Origin: Galerina marginata
Taxonomy: Eukaryota > Basidiomycota > Agaricomycetes > Agaricales > Galerinaceae
DNA length: 64,000 bases
Direction: 5' to 3'
NCBI GenBank assembly: GCA_023014335.1
Contig: JAECYW010000016.1
Location: forward strand, 248,001 to 312,000
Part shown: positions 34,394 to 47,014 of the stretch, one piece after another
Position numbering within the stretch: position 1 is the first letter of the stretch
Layout: every line of letters starts with the position of its first letter
Notes under the pieces: generated by a model
The model's input: the letters and a program-made list of their open reading frames with translations, nothing else
Told to the model about the DNA's origin: nothing
Database searches by the model: none
Made by a program: the position numbers and the translations under genes

Positions 34394-37173
34394 ATGCCTC
34401 CAAAACCCCGCCCTAGTTCTTCAGCAAAGAAGAAGGCCGCCTCTTCCTCCAATGTCGATGCTGTCGAGCGTCCTTCTACTAAACGAGGTGCTCGTGCATC
34501 GAAAATCAAGTCGGCCACCTACGTCCAATCTGACAATGAGGATCTGACGGTGTATGATTTGCTTTGCTTTTACTTGTGCCTGCATTCTGACTTTATTTTT
34601 TTTTTTTTTCCAGGTCGGCTCCTTCCAAACCTCGTGCGCCAGCAACTAAGCGCACGGTCGTCTCTGATGACGATGATGCTCAGTATGTTTTGCATTTTGT
34701 TCCTAGTTGCGACGTAACCCCTAACTATCTTTTTCATCAGGTTGGCTACACCTAAGAAGAAGACTACCTTGCCTTCTAAAATTCGTCCAAAGCCTACCCC
34801 AGCGCAAGTCTCATGATCTGTGCTTTTTGTATATCATTTAACTTGCGGCTTTTCCTCTAGTGTAACCACATCGCCTACCAAGTTTCGTCCTAAGTGAGTT
34901 TCATTCCTTTTTTCGTTTTGAAACATAAACATTGTACGCTATACTGACGTACATCTCAGATCTCCGACTACAGAGTGCGTTATCTTCATCCCCTTTCCTT
35001 CCGACTGTCTTTCATTCTCCTCTAGGATTTTGGAGATTTCTGACTCCGAGGTCGAAGACGAAGATCAATATGAGGAGAGCTTCATCGACGATGAGGCAGT
35101 CGAAGAAGATGATGAAGCGGACGAGCTTTCTACAGATGCTGAGCTATTGGAGTTCGTTCTTTTCCTTCTGGTCTTTGGATTATTTGACTAACTATATATA
35201 GTGCCGAGTTAGTCGACGGAGATACGTATGTTTTTTTGTTTGACTTTTATTTTTGGTGGCTCCTAATTGTTTGTTCTTTTGTATGCAGTATGTATCCGGA
35301 GAAGCCGGTCCCATCGAGTATTCGTCTCTCTAATAGGCTTGCCCCTTCGACTCCACCCCTCAATACTCGTAATAATTCTTCTACGTATGTGGCTCTTCCT
35401 TGTTATTGAGTCGATATAAGCTGATTTTGCACTATATTCTAAGGAAGAGCAATGGGTCTCGTAAGACCACGACCAATGCTGAAGCTAACCATTCTCCAGC
35501 TGTCAAAAAGTCGCCGTGAGTCCAATTGGTTGGTTTACAGTATACTCCATTTTAATTTTCCAAATCTTTAGTACAAAAAATATTCGCAAGGCCGCTCCTG
35601 AAGCTGATGCTGACGCTTCACCTGGAGGCCGGGAATCACCGTGAGTCTTGTCGCACATTGTATTAAACGCTCCATTTCTCTAACTGTTTTTACTTTAGGA
35701 CCAAAAAAGCTCGTATCAGCAAGTCTGTTAATTCAGCTTCAGACGACGATTCCCATTTTTTTGCCCCAGAAAAGCAATTTAAAGGGAAAAGCAAGCATGA
35801 GGGAGCCCCTTTGTTCATGACGACGTCCGTTATATTTTATCTCAAACCATCATTCAATCTCTGACTCCTTCCTTAATTCTCATCTAGTAAGGAAGCCGAT
35901 TACGATGCAGTTGGCGATGATGGAGATTCTCAAGGTAGCGACAAAGACAGTGAGGTCTACCATGAGGATCTTTCGGTTTTGGTTGTCAGGTTGTTCTTTA
36001 TTTTTCTTATTCCTTACGTCTTTTTTGCTGAATTTTGTCTTCGTTTATTTTGTTGTTGTTTGGTAGAGAGCTCCCAAAGAAATGTGAGGTTGCGACTGTG
36101 GCAAACCAAGACCGAGTACTCCTCAAGAAAGGCCTTTATTCTAACCTTCCTAACCTCAGGTTTGTTGTTGTTGTTCAATGGTTTAGTCTCTTTCTTATGT
36201 GTTTTGCAACAGGAAGATATCGATTGAGGCGGTGAGGCCTATTTCCCCGAAAATGGGCCTCGTCTTCCACTCGAAATGGCCGCAACTCGTACATGGTCTT
36301 GATGCTGGGTAAGCTTCCACATTCTGTTGTTCCAACTAGGTGGCTTATATTCTTTGTCTCAGCATTTCCATCGCCTCAATTACATTTTCGATCGATGGAC
36401 AATTCGTCAACTTGTCTAGGGTAGATCCCACCAAGCTTGGTGCTCGAGCCCTGTGGGGAAACACCCGCTACAACCTTTGCGTTGGTCGTAACGACACCGC
36501 CGTCTGCCTATCACCCGTAATGATAATGGATTCTTTCTTAACAAAGATGAATTCCAAGCTCAACTACTCTGGCCATTATGTGACTGGTATCTTTCACTCT
36601 GAAGAATGGATGCGGTTCGTATCTGTTGTCGGTATGGTTACCCATCAGCCACATCTCCAGATTCAAGTCTGGTCGGATGCCATTACTTTTGGTACGAAAG
36701 GTCAGAGCACTGGTAAGTTCCATATTTTAATGTTTAGTCTATCCATATACTCATCTGGGTGACTGTTTAGCAACGGGTGGATCCCAATCTTCATTTGCCA
36801 TGCCGAACATCACCGGCATGTTCAACTTAGCGGCTAGTCCTTCCAAAGGAAGTGGAAATACTGTCGACGATAAGATTGCCCCTTTGGACTACCTTTCGCC
36901 CAGTGCGTGATGCCTCCTTTTTTGTATCCTAACTCCAATCTTACCATGGCGATTTTCTTAGTCCCAGTCTATGACGGGAGAAAAGTCAAATTCGATTACT
37001 CTGCACAGACTTTCAATCAGATTGACAAGGTCTTCCCAGTCTTTGAAGGCGAAATCCCTAGATTTTCGTACGCAGTAGTTGCATATGTCTGCCAAATCCA
37101 TAAGATTGGCACACATTGGCGCATCATTACTTACGCTCGCTGGATTTTGTTGTTGGCGACACCTAAATCCTAG
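34394..37173 (+). CDS. Unknown 17-exon acidic nuclear-type cargo protein, 611 aa
   Basis: Seventeen exons were traced with consistent phase and a total divisible by three: 34394-34551, 34614-34682, 34741-34803, 34861-34893, 34960-34974, 35026-35151, 35202-35225, 35289-35384, 35444-35515, 35572-35640, 35699-35824, 35888-35989, 36067-36159, 36213-36308, 36363-36712, 36771-36902 and 36962-37173. Intron 3 is GC-AG (GCAAGT). The N-terminal half is low-complexity, with lysine/serine/proline modules and an acidic block (DSEVEDEDQYEE), suggesting a chromatin-associated protein. The C-terminal half is folded: a module with LGARALWGNTRYNLC and FHSEEWMRF, then PVYDGRK...VFEGEIPRFSYAVVAY, a block recurrent in uncharacterised Agaricomycete proteins. 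Introns 1-14 are all phase 2, so internal exons are symmetric. Confidence 0.75.
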
Positions 37174-37320
37174 CTTGTATTTAAATTTTGTTAGTAGTCT
37201 GTATATCAACCGCAATGAATTCTTCCTTGTGCCTCCGTATATCGAGTTTAACATGATCAATTTCGATTTCAATATATATATATACAATTGTGAGAAATAG
37301 TAAGTGCCGGTGCCTCAACG

Positions 37321-39842
37321 TTATTTCAGCCCACCATCTTTGAATGACCGCAAGAAATTGTACGAATATTTCTCTTGGTTGGCCCTGATTCGTTTATTCA
37401 CTGAGTTGGCGCCAATTTTATTTTTCCACTCCTTCTGTGTGAGTGGAAATACTTTACGATCCTCTATCTGTAGCATCCACGATTTGAAAAATTCTTCGTT
37501 ATACGGCGTCCATGTCTGATGTTGCATAACTTCTCTCCATGTATCTGTGGTCGGCCACCATGATTTAAGTTGTATTTCGCGGTTAGCTGGAGCTAGGTAT
37601 TCCCTGCCTTTAGGGTTGGTCTGTAATGTGGGCGACTGGTAGCATGCCGACGTTCCGCATAAAGCATCCAGCTCATTCTTCGTACATACATCATCAACCA
37701 TGGCGTATCCTTGAGGATTTATAGCAAACGAATGCCCGATCCGACGATAGACCACTGAATCAGAGGGGCCACTAAGCACATTTGCAAAGCTCTCCGCTAC
37801 AGCAAGCCTCCACACAATTCCGCCTTCCATCAATGCCGATCGTACCACCCGTTTGTTTTTCAACAACGATTCACGGTCTTTCAAATATGCATCATAATCA
37901 TCGTAAGTAAACTTGTATCCAGGTAGGCGCACTGGAATAGGCCTGGTAGAGGGCATAGCAAGGTCATGAACTGATGTCGGGAGGAGCGTATGCATCTTGA
38001 CTCCTCTTTGCAGCAGCTCGTAACATATACCGTAATCGCTGATTCGTTTGTCCATACGGCACACCATTACTGCAATGGTGGCACTTTCTACTGCCAGAGA
38101 CCAAGGGACTGTAGCGTCGCTTCCCATGTCGAATATGAAAAATTTATTCGATATTACCCTGATACGATTTAGACGCGCAGCACTAGATAGTTGCATTCGA
38201 TTGTTGATGGATAGATCCCAGTGTTCGTTCTTGGGGCGGTTCTTTTTACTTGAATATGCATCCAGAAACGCAATGCCACAAGGCGCAATATCAGATTTAA
38301 AGAATTCGGTTTCCTCCACGCTAAGACCAAGAGTGGCTGTATATTTTGATTCGTTGATCTTCGGGAACGGCTGGGGGCGGGAAATGTTTTCGGGTGGAAC
38401 AAAACCAAAGTATTCCATCAATATGTGAACGGACTCATACTCGCAATCTCGCAGACCTTCGCCGTCGTCATATCCCATGTGTTCTGATCTATAGAAACCA
38501 TGCTTGACTTGTTCAGCATTAGCTGAGGCTTCGGACATTTCAATGTCATGCATGCTTTGGTACTCCTCATTGTCACCATACTCTGTGTCGTCGTCTCTGT
38601 CGTCTCCAAAATCAGAGCAGCAGTCCCATTCGTTAAAGAAGGCGTTGTACTTGGACTGATTTGAACCATAATGGAGAATTGTATCCCTGTTCATACCAAG
38701 CTCGACTTGCTGCCTTGAGTATTGTCCGTTTTCTTCAACCCACACGAAGACTTTTGTTTTATCATACGGCGGAACATGTTCCCAGTTTTCTCGTCTCTGG
38801 CGTTTTTCAGCTGACTCCCACTGCCGCATCTCCTCACATCTACGCCTCCTCTCGTCGAAGAATTCGACCCATGGTGTTCCATTAGGTGTGGGCAGAGAAG
38901 GGGTTGTTGTTCGGAAGGTAGCGATCTCTTGCATTTGTTCTATGGGAGGTGCCAACCGAGCAATGAATTCGTTGGTCCTTGCTGCAGCAATTTCGGCCGT
39001 GCCCCATGGGAACCATGCAGGAGTGTTGAACCGTACAAACCAGTCAACCGCAAACTGGTCTTTCTCTGGGTTCAAGATGTTGAGGAACACTCCTGCTCTG
39101 GGCGTTGTTGGTTCAAACGAGCCTGCCATTACGAGCAGAGCTGAGAGAAAGGCTTGATGCCATTCGTTGGCATCCAGAATATCGAACCATGTTCCGACGT
39201 GAATCCGGATTATGTTCCTATAATCATCCATTCGAGTGGTAACAGCTATGGCATATGACATGCGCGCGAACCAGTATTTGAACCAGTCCCGACAACGTAC
39301 AACATCGGAACGCAGTTCATGGTGACTTGTGTAGTTTTCGTCTAATGGAAGACCCGTTTGAATTATTTCAGGTATCTCTGGTCCGCCGCTATTTACAAGC
39401 AGCGTATTTGTCGCCGCTCGAAGATCATGCTGGAGTCGATACCACCGAAGCTTTGTGCTCCCATCCAGTCTAAAGAACCCCTTGGCACGTTTTTGAAAAT
39501 ACAACGGCATAGCCAACATCCAATAAAATGGACCTTCTGTTATTGGTTCCGTCTCGATGAACGCCAGGTGGGCGTACTCCATAGTCCACCAGAGTGGTTC
39601 GTGAAATTCGCTGACAGAGTTGAACCGGGGATTGCGCCGCATGTTAGGCGAGGTCTCCGGCACTGAATCGATTGTCCTCTGGCAGTTTGGCGAGTAGAAT
39701 AAGTCGCCCCCGATGCGGAGAACGCGTCCGCGAGTTTTATCCAGTCCCCCTTCCTGAATCATCTTGGTTGAGGCATAAAACGTGTCGGATTTGTGTGGAG
39801 GGGGGGTCGGGAAAAACTTTTTGTTCAAAATGGCCTCCATAT
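37321..39842 (-). CDS. Unknown large cargo protein (>=840 aa)
   Basis: One long exon encodes 839 residues from the ATG at 39838-39840. A 59-bp intron (39843-39901, GTATGT...GAAGCAG) connects in frame to at least 50 more codons in 39902-40070 (ending ...NNVSGTYKKTGIKPVPL), so the true N-terminus probably lies further upstream. No ATG occurs in any frame of this strand between 39902 and about 40490. Landmarks: EPLWWTMEYAHLAFI, an acidic segment (FGDDRDDDTEYGDNEE), FIFDMGSDATVPWSLAVES and a GVKMHTLLP block. These match a large, repeated Agaricomycete family of unknown function. No enzyme motif seen. It converges on the 611-aa gene, with only about 150 bp between the stops. Confidence 0.72.
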
Positions 39843-40084
39843 CTGCTTCACAGATTTGGTGTTAGTTCGAGATAATTGAAAACACGTATTTAGATACATA
39901 CCTAGTGGTACGGGTTTGATTCCAGTTTTTTTGTATGTTCCTGAAACGTTATTGAGCGATACACGGGCGATCTGTCGTACTGTCTCAGTGGGTGCTCGAA
40001 GGATTAAACGTCCGGTGATACTTACCCTTAGCAGTACACGCTTGGCTGGTCGTAGTACGTCTCTACAATTTCTCGACTTTCGAT

Positions 40085-40300
40085 ACCCAATTCTCTGTTC
40101 CTGCTTAGGGATGCCCCACCGCAGTTACTGAGGGCGTCCGAAGGTTCAATAGATAGTTCTCGGTCGCTGCTTAGGGATGCCCCGCCGCAGAGACAGAGAA
40201 CAATCACGGCAGTTACTCGAGGCGTTGAAGTTTCAATAGATAGTTCTCGGTTGCTGCTTAGGGATGCCCCGCCGCAGAGACAAAGAACAATCTAGGCCGG
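40085..40300. repeat. Three copies of a 24-bp dyad motif upstream of the 839-codon gene
   Basis: CTGCTTAGGGATGCCCCRCC followed by GCAG occurs at 40101-40124, 40167-40190 and 40254-40277 (spacing 66 and 87 bp). The last two copies lie in longer repeats that include CAATAGATAGTTCTCGG. CTGC/GCAG and GGG/CCC inside each unit can pair. It may be a regulatory repeat or a degenerate tandem duplication. Confidence 0.75.
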
Positions 40301-41059
40301 AGGTTGAAGGCGCGTCCGTTATTTATAGGTCGCACGGGCAGTTGCTGTTATGGAACGAGCTCGACGCGATTAGGGATGTGATGTTGATGTGATGTGATGT
40401 TGAGACTATCGGTGAGAGTGCGAGTCCGTTTTCGGTTGTGTTTGAAATTGTTTGTAGAGCTCTCCCGGGCCGATTACTCGTTCCGGCCGATTTCATTGAT
40501 CGCATTGATCTCTTCCGCTTCCACCACCTCTTCAGCTCCCACAACCGTACCCACTCCTGCAACGAGGCATCTCAATGCAGTAGTGGTACGCGATCGCACT
40601 CTCTCCCCTCTCTCTCAACTTCCACCACCGTACCTTATCCTGCGGCGAGGCATCTCCAAGCAGTATTCGTACGGTGCGGGACACTTAGGAAGTACTGTGC
40701 CTTCGAACATTCGCGATCGCTGGATGTCGATCCCGGTCGTGGCCCCTTCGACTCACGCCCTCGTTGCACACCCGTCATCGGATTGTCTGCCTCAGTTGGC
40801 GATTCCTGCGCGGCGACGAAGATGGACATGGCAATTGAATGCTGAAATGAAAGGACCGTGATCAGGAAGGCGGGACGGCGGCTAGATTACCACAACAGGA
40901 TCGCTTACCCGCGGAGGCTAAGGACGCAGCAAAGTGCCGCCCCGTGCACTGGCCAATCCTTCCGCATGCTAGCCTCGACAACGACATTCGGTCACACAGA
41001 CGGTGCTTACCTCGCCGTCGACTTTATAGTGCGCTCGTAATCTTAATAATACAGCCATG
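40301..41059. other. Spacer without a confident gene
   Basis: Contains overlapping 60-155-codon frames on both strands. It may hold the first exon of the 839-codon gene (a minus-strand frame at 40323-40562 starts near a basic N-terminus), but no phase-consistent junction was found. Confidence 0.35.
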
Positions 41060-42716
41060 ACTGCTACAATTCTATATCATATATAGGCAACTGCCTTGCA
41101 CTATGATACGTCCAGCTGGCACTCTTCCTACCTGCCGCTTTGGGAACAGGCTTATAAATCACTCTGTGAGGTGCCGGAAATGCCGGGGGCTAGGTAGGGA
41201 CCCATTTTTGGGGGCGGGTAGGGTGTTATGGGTGCCGGGGATGCCGGGATAGAGGGCGGGGAAGGGGTAGAATTAGTGTAGGGTGGCGGGAATGTACAAA
41301 CAAAGAACAAACAAAGCAGGAGAATGGCCCCGGGGCGGTATTTTTGTTCCTGGGCGGGAAATAGGCGCTTTCGAGCCCGGAAAAATTGTGCTATAGGATT
41401 AGATATATTATTGACGCCCTATTCACCTTTTTGCGCGCCTCAATCCGTGCGGGATTGGATGGATTAGCGCTCGAGCGTTTGGATGACCTTCTATTTTTAG
41501 TTTGCGATTATTCTCAATGCGGTACTTATCTCCGGATGACTTTGATGGGCTCGGTTCCCATCATTTTGCCTCCCCCCTCCCGCACCGTTTCTGTATCCTT
41601 CGAATAGATTATCTAGATGTATTCCCCTCATTAATACAAATCTATTGATACCAAACTTGTACCATAAAGCCCCCGGGAAGTCGGTGAAAGCAGGAGATTA
41701 TATTTTCCAACCACCCTCCCAATCCGGAAGTCACTTGCACTGGCTCAAAGATAATAAAACATAAAAGCCGTTATATTATAAGTTTACCTACGATACAACT
41801 AGATACTAATACACAAAAACTACGGAGTGAATCGAAAGCCGCATATGACGCCTCTATGGTGTCGCCGCCGTCCTACTATCCCTGCTCCTGGTCATAGGGC
41901 TGAACAGACAGGCGGGAGCGTAGCTCGCGACCACGATGCCACCCGCTTCGTGGGCTGTCCTCTGGGCTTGCAAGCTAGAGGGGCCTTGCTGCTGTTCCTG
42001 CTTGTGGTCACTGTGGCTCGAGAAGGCAGGATTTGTTGAAATGACGTGGCGGCGGCTAAAGCACACACGGTTCGCCAGCATCGCCATTGCGTCCGCAACT
42101 TGTGCATGGGCCGGTTGAGGCTACTAATGCGGGGTTGGTGTGAATGGAAGGGTGCGGCGAGCAGGTAGGTGGAAGAGGTGAGCTGTGCCGTATACCAGCA
42201 ACACCAGCAGCAGTCTTCGTGGCTGTTCATGCTCGTTGCCGTGGTCACTTGCGAACTACTGCTGCAGCTGCATGCGAGGTGATGCTAGACAGGTGGGAGG
42301 AGGGGTTGCGAGGAGCTGGGATCGCTGGTCGCCCGCTCGGACGAATGATGTTGTGACAAGGCAAACGACGAACGGGCTTGGTCGTTTTCCGTCTACCCGC
42401 GGGTTGAGAATTCGCAAGGGAACAGAAGTAGCCCGTGCTACTCCCGCTCGCTGCCTACGCCCCCATCACCCAACCAGATCGTCCTGCTGTTTCGCCTCAA
42501 CCCATTCGCACCCGAACCATGGGAGCAGCAGCCCTGGGTTGCGCTCCTCGTGCTCCGCAGTCGTTCGCGAGCTGCGGCAGACTTGCTGCTGCCGCTGCTG
42601 CATGCGTGTAGTGAGCATGCGAAAGCGACGGCCCATGTGGGGAGGTGAATTGTGCTACCGTTTCGCCTTAGTCCCGTCGTATTCCAGCAGTACGAGCAGA
42701 AACGCTGGTGCTGTGG

Positions 42717-42744
42717 TAGTGGTGGTGGTGGTGGTGGTGGTGAC
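42717..42744. repeat. (GTG)n microsatellite
   Basis: About nine GTG units inside the TIR element. Confidence 0.95.
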
Positions 42745-44061
42745 GGTTGGCTGCAACGGCGATGAGGAGAGTGTGGGCTGGGCTGGCGGGTGAGTAGGCG
42801 GCGGTGGAAAGCTAAGAACTGAAACGAGTCCGATGGACTCGTTTCACGGCGTACCTTGCAGGTTACCCCCTACAAGGGCCTCCCATCGTATTTCTCTATT
42901 CCCTTTTGCACCCGTTCGCGCTATCCCAGAGAAGGTCAATTCGTCGGTTGGTTAAGCTGTCGTCTTGTGGTATCAATGTTGACGGCACATCGTTGTGGAA
43001 GGTCGTCGGTCGCCGTGTCGTTTGGTGTGCTTCACGTATCCGGTGCCGGCCTACATCCCTGTCGCAGAGGAGAGGCACACGGCGTGGACGGAGGATTGGA
43101 GGGACGAAGGAGAGGGAGAAGAGATGGTCAGTGGTGGTTGGGAAGCGTGGATCGACGACTTTGATGGTTGTTGATGTTTCTCGGAAGTCTCCACAAGTCA
43201 CCCGATTGGCTGGCAAACCCGGACCGGTCAGCCTCCGATCCGTTCTCGAGGTCTGGAACGTCGCCGAAGCAGTCCCCTACACATCCGAGAGACTGGTAAG
43301 TGTCGGGATATGTTTTAAACATCATATAGTTGAACATTCTCGGCTTATATGTAGAACTAACAATTAATTCGATCTGGTATATAGAAAATACGTGTTTTCC
43401 CTGCAAAACTAATTCACTGATCATCCCCTTCGCGGAATAGACGAAAATCAAGCATCAAATAAATAAGGCAAATATACTATAGCAATATGGGTATGATATA
43501 GAGTTAGTGTAGCTAAGTTTTAGAGAATCAGTAGCCAGATACCTTGACGAAATGTCAAGGTACGGTTTAAGGTATCGTCGAATGCATCGTGGAATGATGA
43601 ATGAACATGTAGTTGATGGGTCGGTTTTGAAGGCATTTCGAGGCTCTGCCTTTGTACATTGAATCAGAATAAAAACTTTTGGAAGATTCGTATGCAAAAG
43701 GTTTATATGCATTGTTCTGAGTGCTGAAATTTGAGTTTGAATAATTCTCCACTCCACAAAGTCTCCTTTACACGAATTCAGATGTTTATAAAATGTTACC
43801 CAAATTCCTTCGGAAGTATCTACTTTTATGTATACACGCCTTCAGTATTCGAAACTCATTTTTCTCTGAAATATGTCTTCAAGCTGGCGAGGTGTAAGTC
43901 ACATATTGCACGAGTCTTACCACGAAATCACCTCGCACTTGCTTACACCCAAGTCTCGCTGTTTCTGGGTCCAATTTACTCTTAAAAATTTGATATTCGT
44001 ATACAGTAGCCTTAAACAAATTATTCTACACCCTTATATATTTTAAATACGATCTCCAGTG

Positions 44062-44407
44062 GGGTCAGCGTCGATGCAGGTAACGAGCGAGCATCGGGAA
44101 TTGCACGGTCCGAAGTTTTAAAGTCCGCTCGAACGCGCATCAACGAACTCGAAACCTGCGACTGCTGCCCACAACCGACCACCACCAGTTCCTTCCTCAT
44201 CAGTACCTTGCCCACCCCGTCCCCCACGGCACCCCCAAAGCCTTTCGTAAGTCCTTATTGTGTATTCACCGTGTTTTACTGACAAATTAGGCTTTTATTT
44301 AGGTGCTTGTATACGTATTGCATAATCTAAACCGACTTCGCGATGTCGCGTCCACCCTCCTCACTTGGGGTGTTATGGGCCGACGTTACAAGCATTTCGG
44401 GTCGTAA
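44062..44407 (+). pseudogene. Possible captured gene fragment inside the TIR element
   Basis: Two exon-like pieces read in one frame across an intron with GTAAGT donor and TTTAG acceptor (44247-44302). The first encodes a serine/proline-rich stretch after ARTRINELETCDCC. The second encodes VLVYVLHNLNRLRDV...MGRRYKHFGS and a stop at 44405-44407. I do not recognise the family and see no start codon. Low confidence; it may be chance. Confidence 0.3.
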
Positions 44408-46217
44408 AGGGAGGAGAAACACAATGAGGGGAGACCCTGGAGAGGGAGACCCGCCCGGTGCGTCGTGAAAGGAGTCCATATGACTCGTCTCGCATGCTCT
44501 TCTTTCTTCTTGCGCCGAGCTCATCCACCTCACAACAGGCCGTTGCTGGTTCCAAGCACTAACGTCGCCGCCGCCTTCCTGGTCCCCTATGCTGACCGTA
44601 ACCCGCCCACGGCACTGCATCCCAACGCCACCTCCGCCTGCGACCCCCATATGAGCCCCGGCAACATCACGAAGAGCAAAAGCAAGACCACCGCGCTCTG
44701 ATACGGAGTCCCTAGGCCTCGGCAGAAGTAGCAGCAGTATTAACCCTGCTGCTGCGAAGATAACGGCGAGGATCCTCGGACTGGTTTGTGAGGATATGGG
44801 TGGGGTGGCTTCGAGGCAACGATGTTCGTCGCCTCCTCGCCCTCCCTCGCAAACCATCCCAGCATTCCCCCATACCGGCTGTCCCACCTTTCCACTCGTC
44901 ATGCCCCACCACACCCCTCCATGGCAGGTCTGCAGCGCAAACCGATACAGAACACGAATGTCACTGCATTCGCGTTCGTCGTACCCACCAGCTTCGGGCA
45001 CGCTTCACCTTCTCCTTTCTCCACCCGTCGACATTTCACGTTGGAGCCGACGTCATACAAACGTCGCAAGGCATGGAAAACGATGACTGTACGTGGAGCT
45101 CAAGTGAGGGTTCTGGAGTTTGGTCTGCGCTTGACCCTCGACCTCGTTGTTCGCCTCACCTCTATCTGCCCAAACCGCCCTTCCGACCCGTAGCACAGTG
45201 CGCATGACCATCCGTTGAACGCGAATGACGACTCCGACCGTCACCACCATCGACACTACCGCCGTGGGTTCCACCAGGGCAAGGAGCGGCGGCATATGGC
45301 CACAATTTGGCGACCCAACAGTGCCGCTGCTCCTCTTGGCATGCGATATGGGGCTGGAGTGGAGGGTGAGCAGCCGCTGAGCTGGCAAACGCGGGTCTGT
45401 GACCCCGCTAGCTCACCCGCCACACCTCTTCCTTGTCAGCCTCCTTTTTCACATCCTGTAATCAGTAGATGTTGTAGTCTGTAGTCGTACCACCTGTATT
45501 AGATAGACAGATAATATAATCATTCATTGTATCTTTTTCGTGCCAGCAGTGTCCCAATGCGGAAAATGGTTGAAAATATCAACCCATCCATCCATCCACT
45601 TGCCGTAGGTTTTAGGCTACAAAATTGGTATCAAAAGATTCGCATTTTCGAGGGGAACACGACTAGATACTTTAGTTAGAGATTCACGAAAGCGAGCACG
45701 GAGGGAAGCCAAAATGATGGAAAAGGAGTCCCATCAGTGTGTCCGGAGATAGCTACCGCATTGAGAATAATCGCAAACTAAAAATAGAAGGTCATCCAAA
45801 AGCTCGAGCGCTAATCCATCCAATCCCGCACGGATTGAGGCGCGCAAAAAGGTGAATAGGGCGTCAATAATATATCTAATCCTATAGCACAATTTTTCCG
45901 GGCTCGAAAGCGCCTATTTCCCGCCCAGGAACAAAAATACCGCCCCGGGGCCATTTTCCTGCTTTGTTTGTTCTTTGTTTGTACATTCCCGCCACCCTAC
46001 ACTAATTATACCCCTTCCCCGCCCTCTATCCCGGCATTTCCGGCATCTACAACACCCTACCCGCCCCCAGAGAAAGCACCCTAGCCCTCCCCGGCATTTC
46101 CGGCACCCTACAGTGTGATTTGTAAGATCCTTCCTAAAGCAGCAGGTAGGAAGAGTGCCATCTGGACGTATCATAGTGCAAGGCAGTTTGCTATACATGA
46201 TATATACAGGTAGCAAC

Positions 46218-47014
46218 TACAGGTGAATAATACGCTCGACGGCTAACGCAGTGGTCTATTCGAGTCGAACATAAGTTGGGTAAGTGTTCATTAATCGTTC
46301 TGTCAAATTTCATGCTTACCCAAGTGGTTTAGGAACGTCGATCCCCGTCGCGGCCCCTTCATCGTTCGTCGCACGAGTGTCGTCGTATCATCCGGATACG
46401 GTATGGCCCGAGTTGGGTGCTTCACAACTTGGCGAATAATCGAGCGGGGGCAGTCGGTCAATACTGTTGTATTTGGAAGCGTCCCCGAGCCCTTCATCAC
46501 TACGTTTGTTTTGTTCGGCACTACGAACCTTCGATTAGCGCAGTCCCCCTTTATATACTTTTTTGCCCCAGCTTTCCGATCATATGCGGCCCTTTGGTCG
46601 CTGTAGGCATGCGGTTATATATATATTTTAATATTGAGTGGATATTCGGGCGTAGTGCACGCTCGACAGTCTACTCAGCCTCTTGGCGCTCGATGTATTT
46701 TTGGAAATCCGTGGATATATTTGGAACTTTCCTTGGTGTAATCGTTTGAATAAAGTGGATTTTCGAGCGTACCCTTCGCCAGAATCTGCTCCACTCAATT
46801 CATTTGTGTCTAGGTATGTGGTCTAATTTTATCTTATCAAGGCGCCTGAGTCGATATCTATTTTTACAGGGCGGATATTTCAACGACTTCCGTGTCTCAT
46901 ATTCTTGCATATAACGGCTCGAACGAGCGTTCTTTCTTCCCCCCCCCCTCTTCCAACGTATCTTTTCTGTCCGCACTACCACTGCCACCAACGTCAATCG
47001 TCTTTTAAACAGCT
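46218..47014. other. Spacer and promoter region of the 1472-aa gene
   Basis: No gene recognised. Pyrimidine-rich run (CTTTCTTCCCCCCCCCCTC) at about 46935-46953, close upstream of the start codon, as in many fungal promoters. Confidence 0.45.

Larger units (their letters stand above)
41060..46217. mobile_element. ~5.2 kb transposon with very long terminal inverted repeats
   Basis: The left arm (about 41060-41815) and right arm (about 45480-46217) are inverted copies, nearly identical over about 430 bp (41098-41523 against 45757-46180) and then diverging inwards over another 300 bp. Shared words include GCTCGAGCG, TTGACGCCCTATTCACC and TGTACAAACAAAGAACAAAC. The 3.6-kb interior has no transposase-like ORF, only short frames and a few exon-like fragments. 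Arms of hundreds of bases with captured fragments are typical of Mutator-like elements. The target duplication could not be fixed. Confidence 0.8.

Noticed and set aside
44327..45001. 224-codon minus-strand frame inside the TIR element
   Set aside because: Glycine/proline/arginine-rich translation typical of GC-rich non-coding DNA, and it overlaps better plus-strand exon-like pieces.
40690..46440. Similar words flanking the TIR element (around 40715-40770 and 46330-46380, GTCGATCCC...GGCCCCTTC)
   Set aside because: Similarity is short and imperfect; it may be a duplicated promoter fragment or chance and does not fit a target-site duplication.
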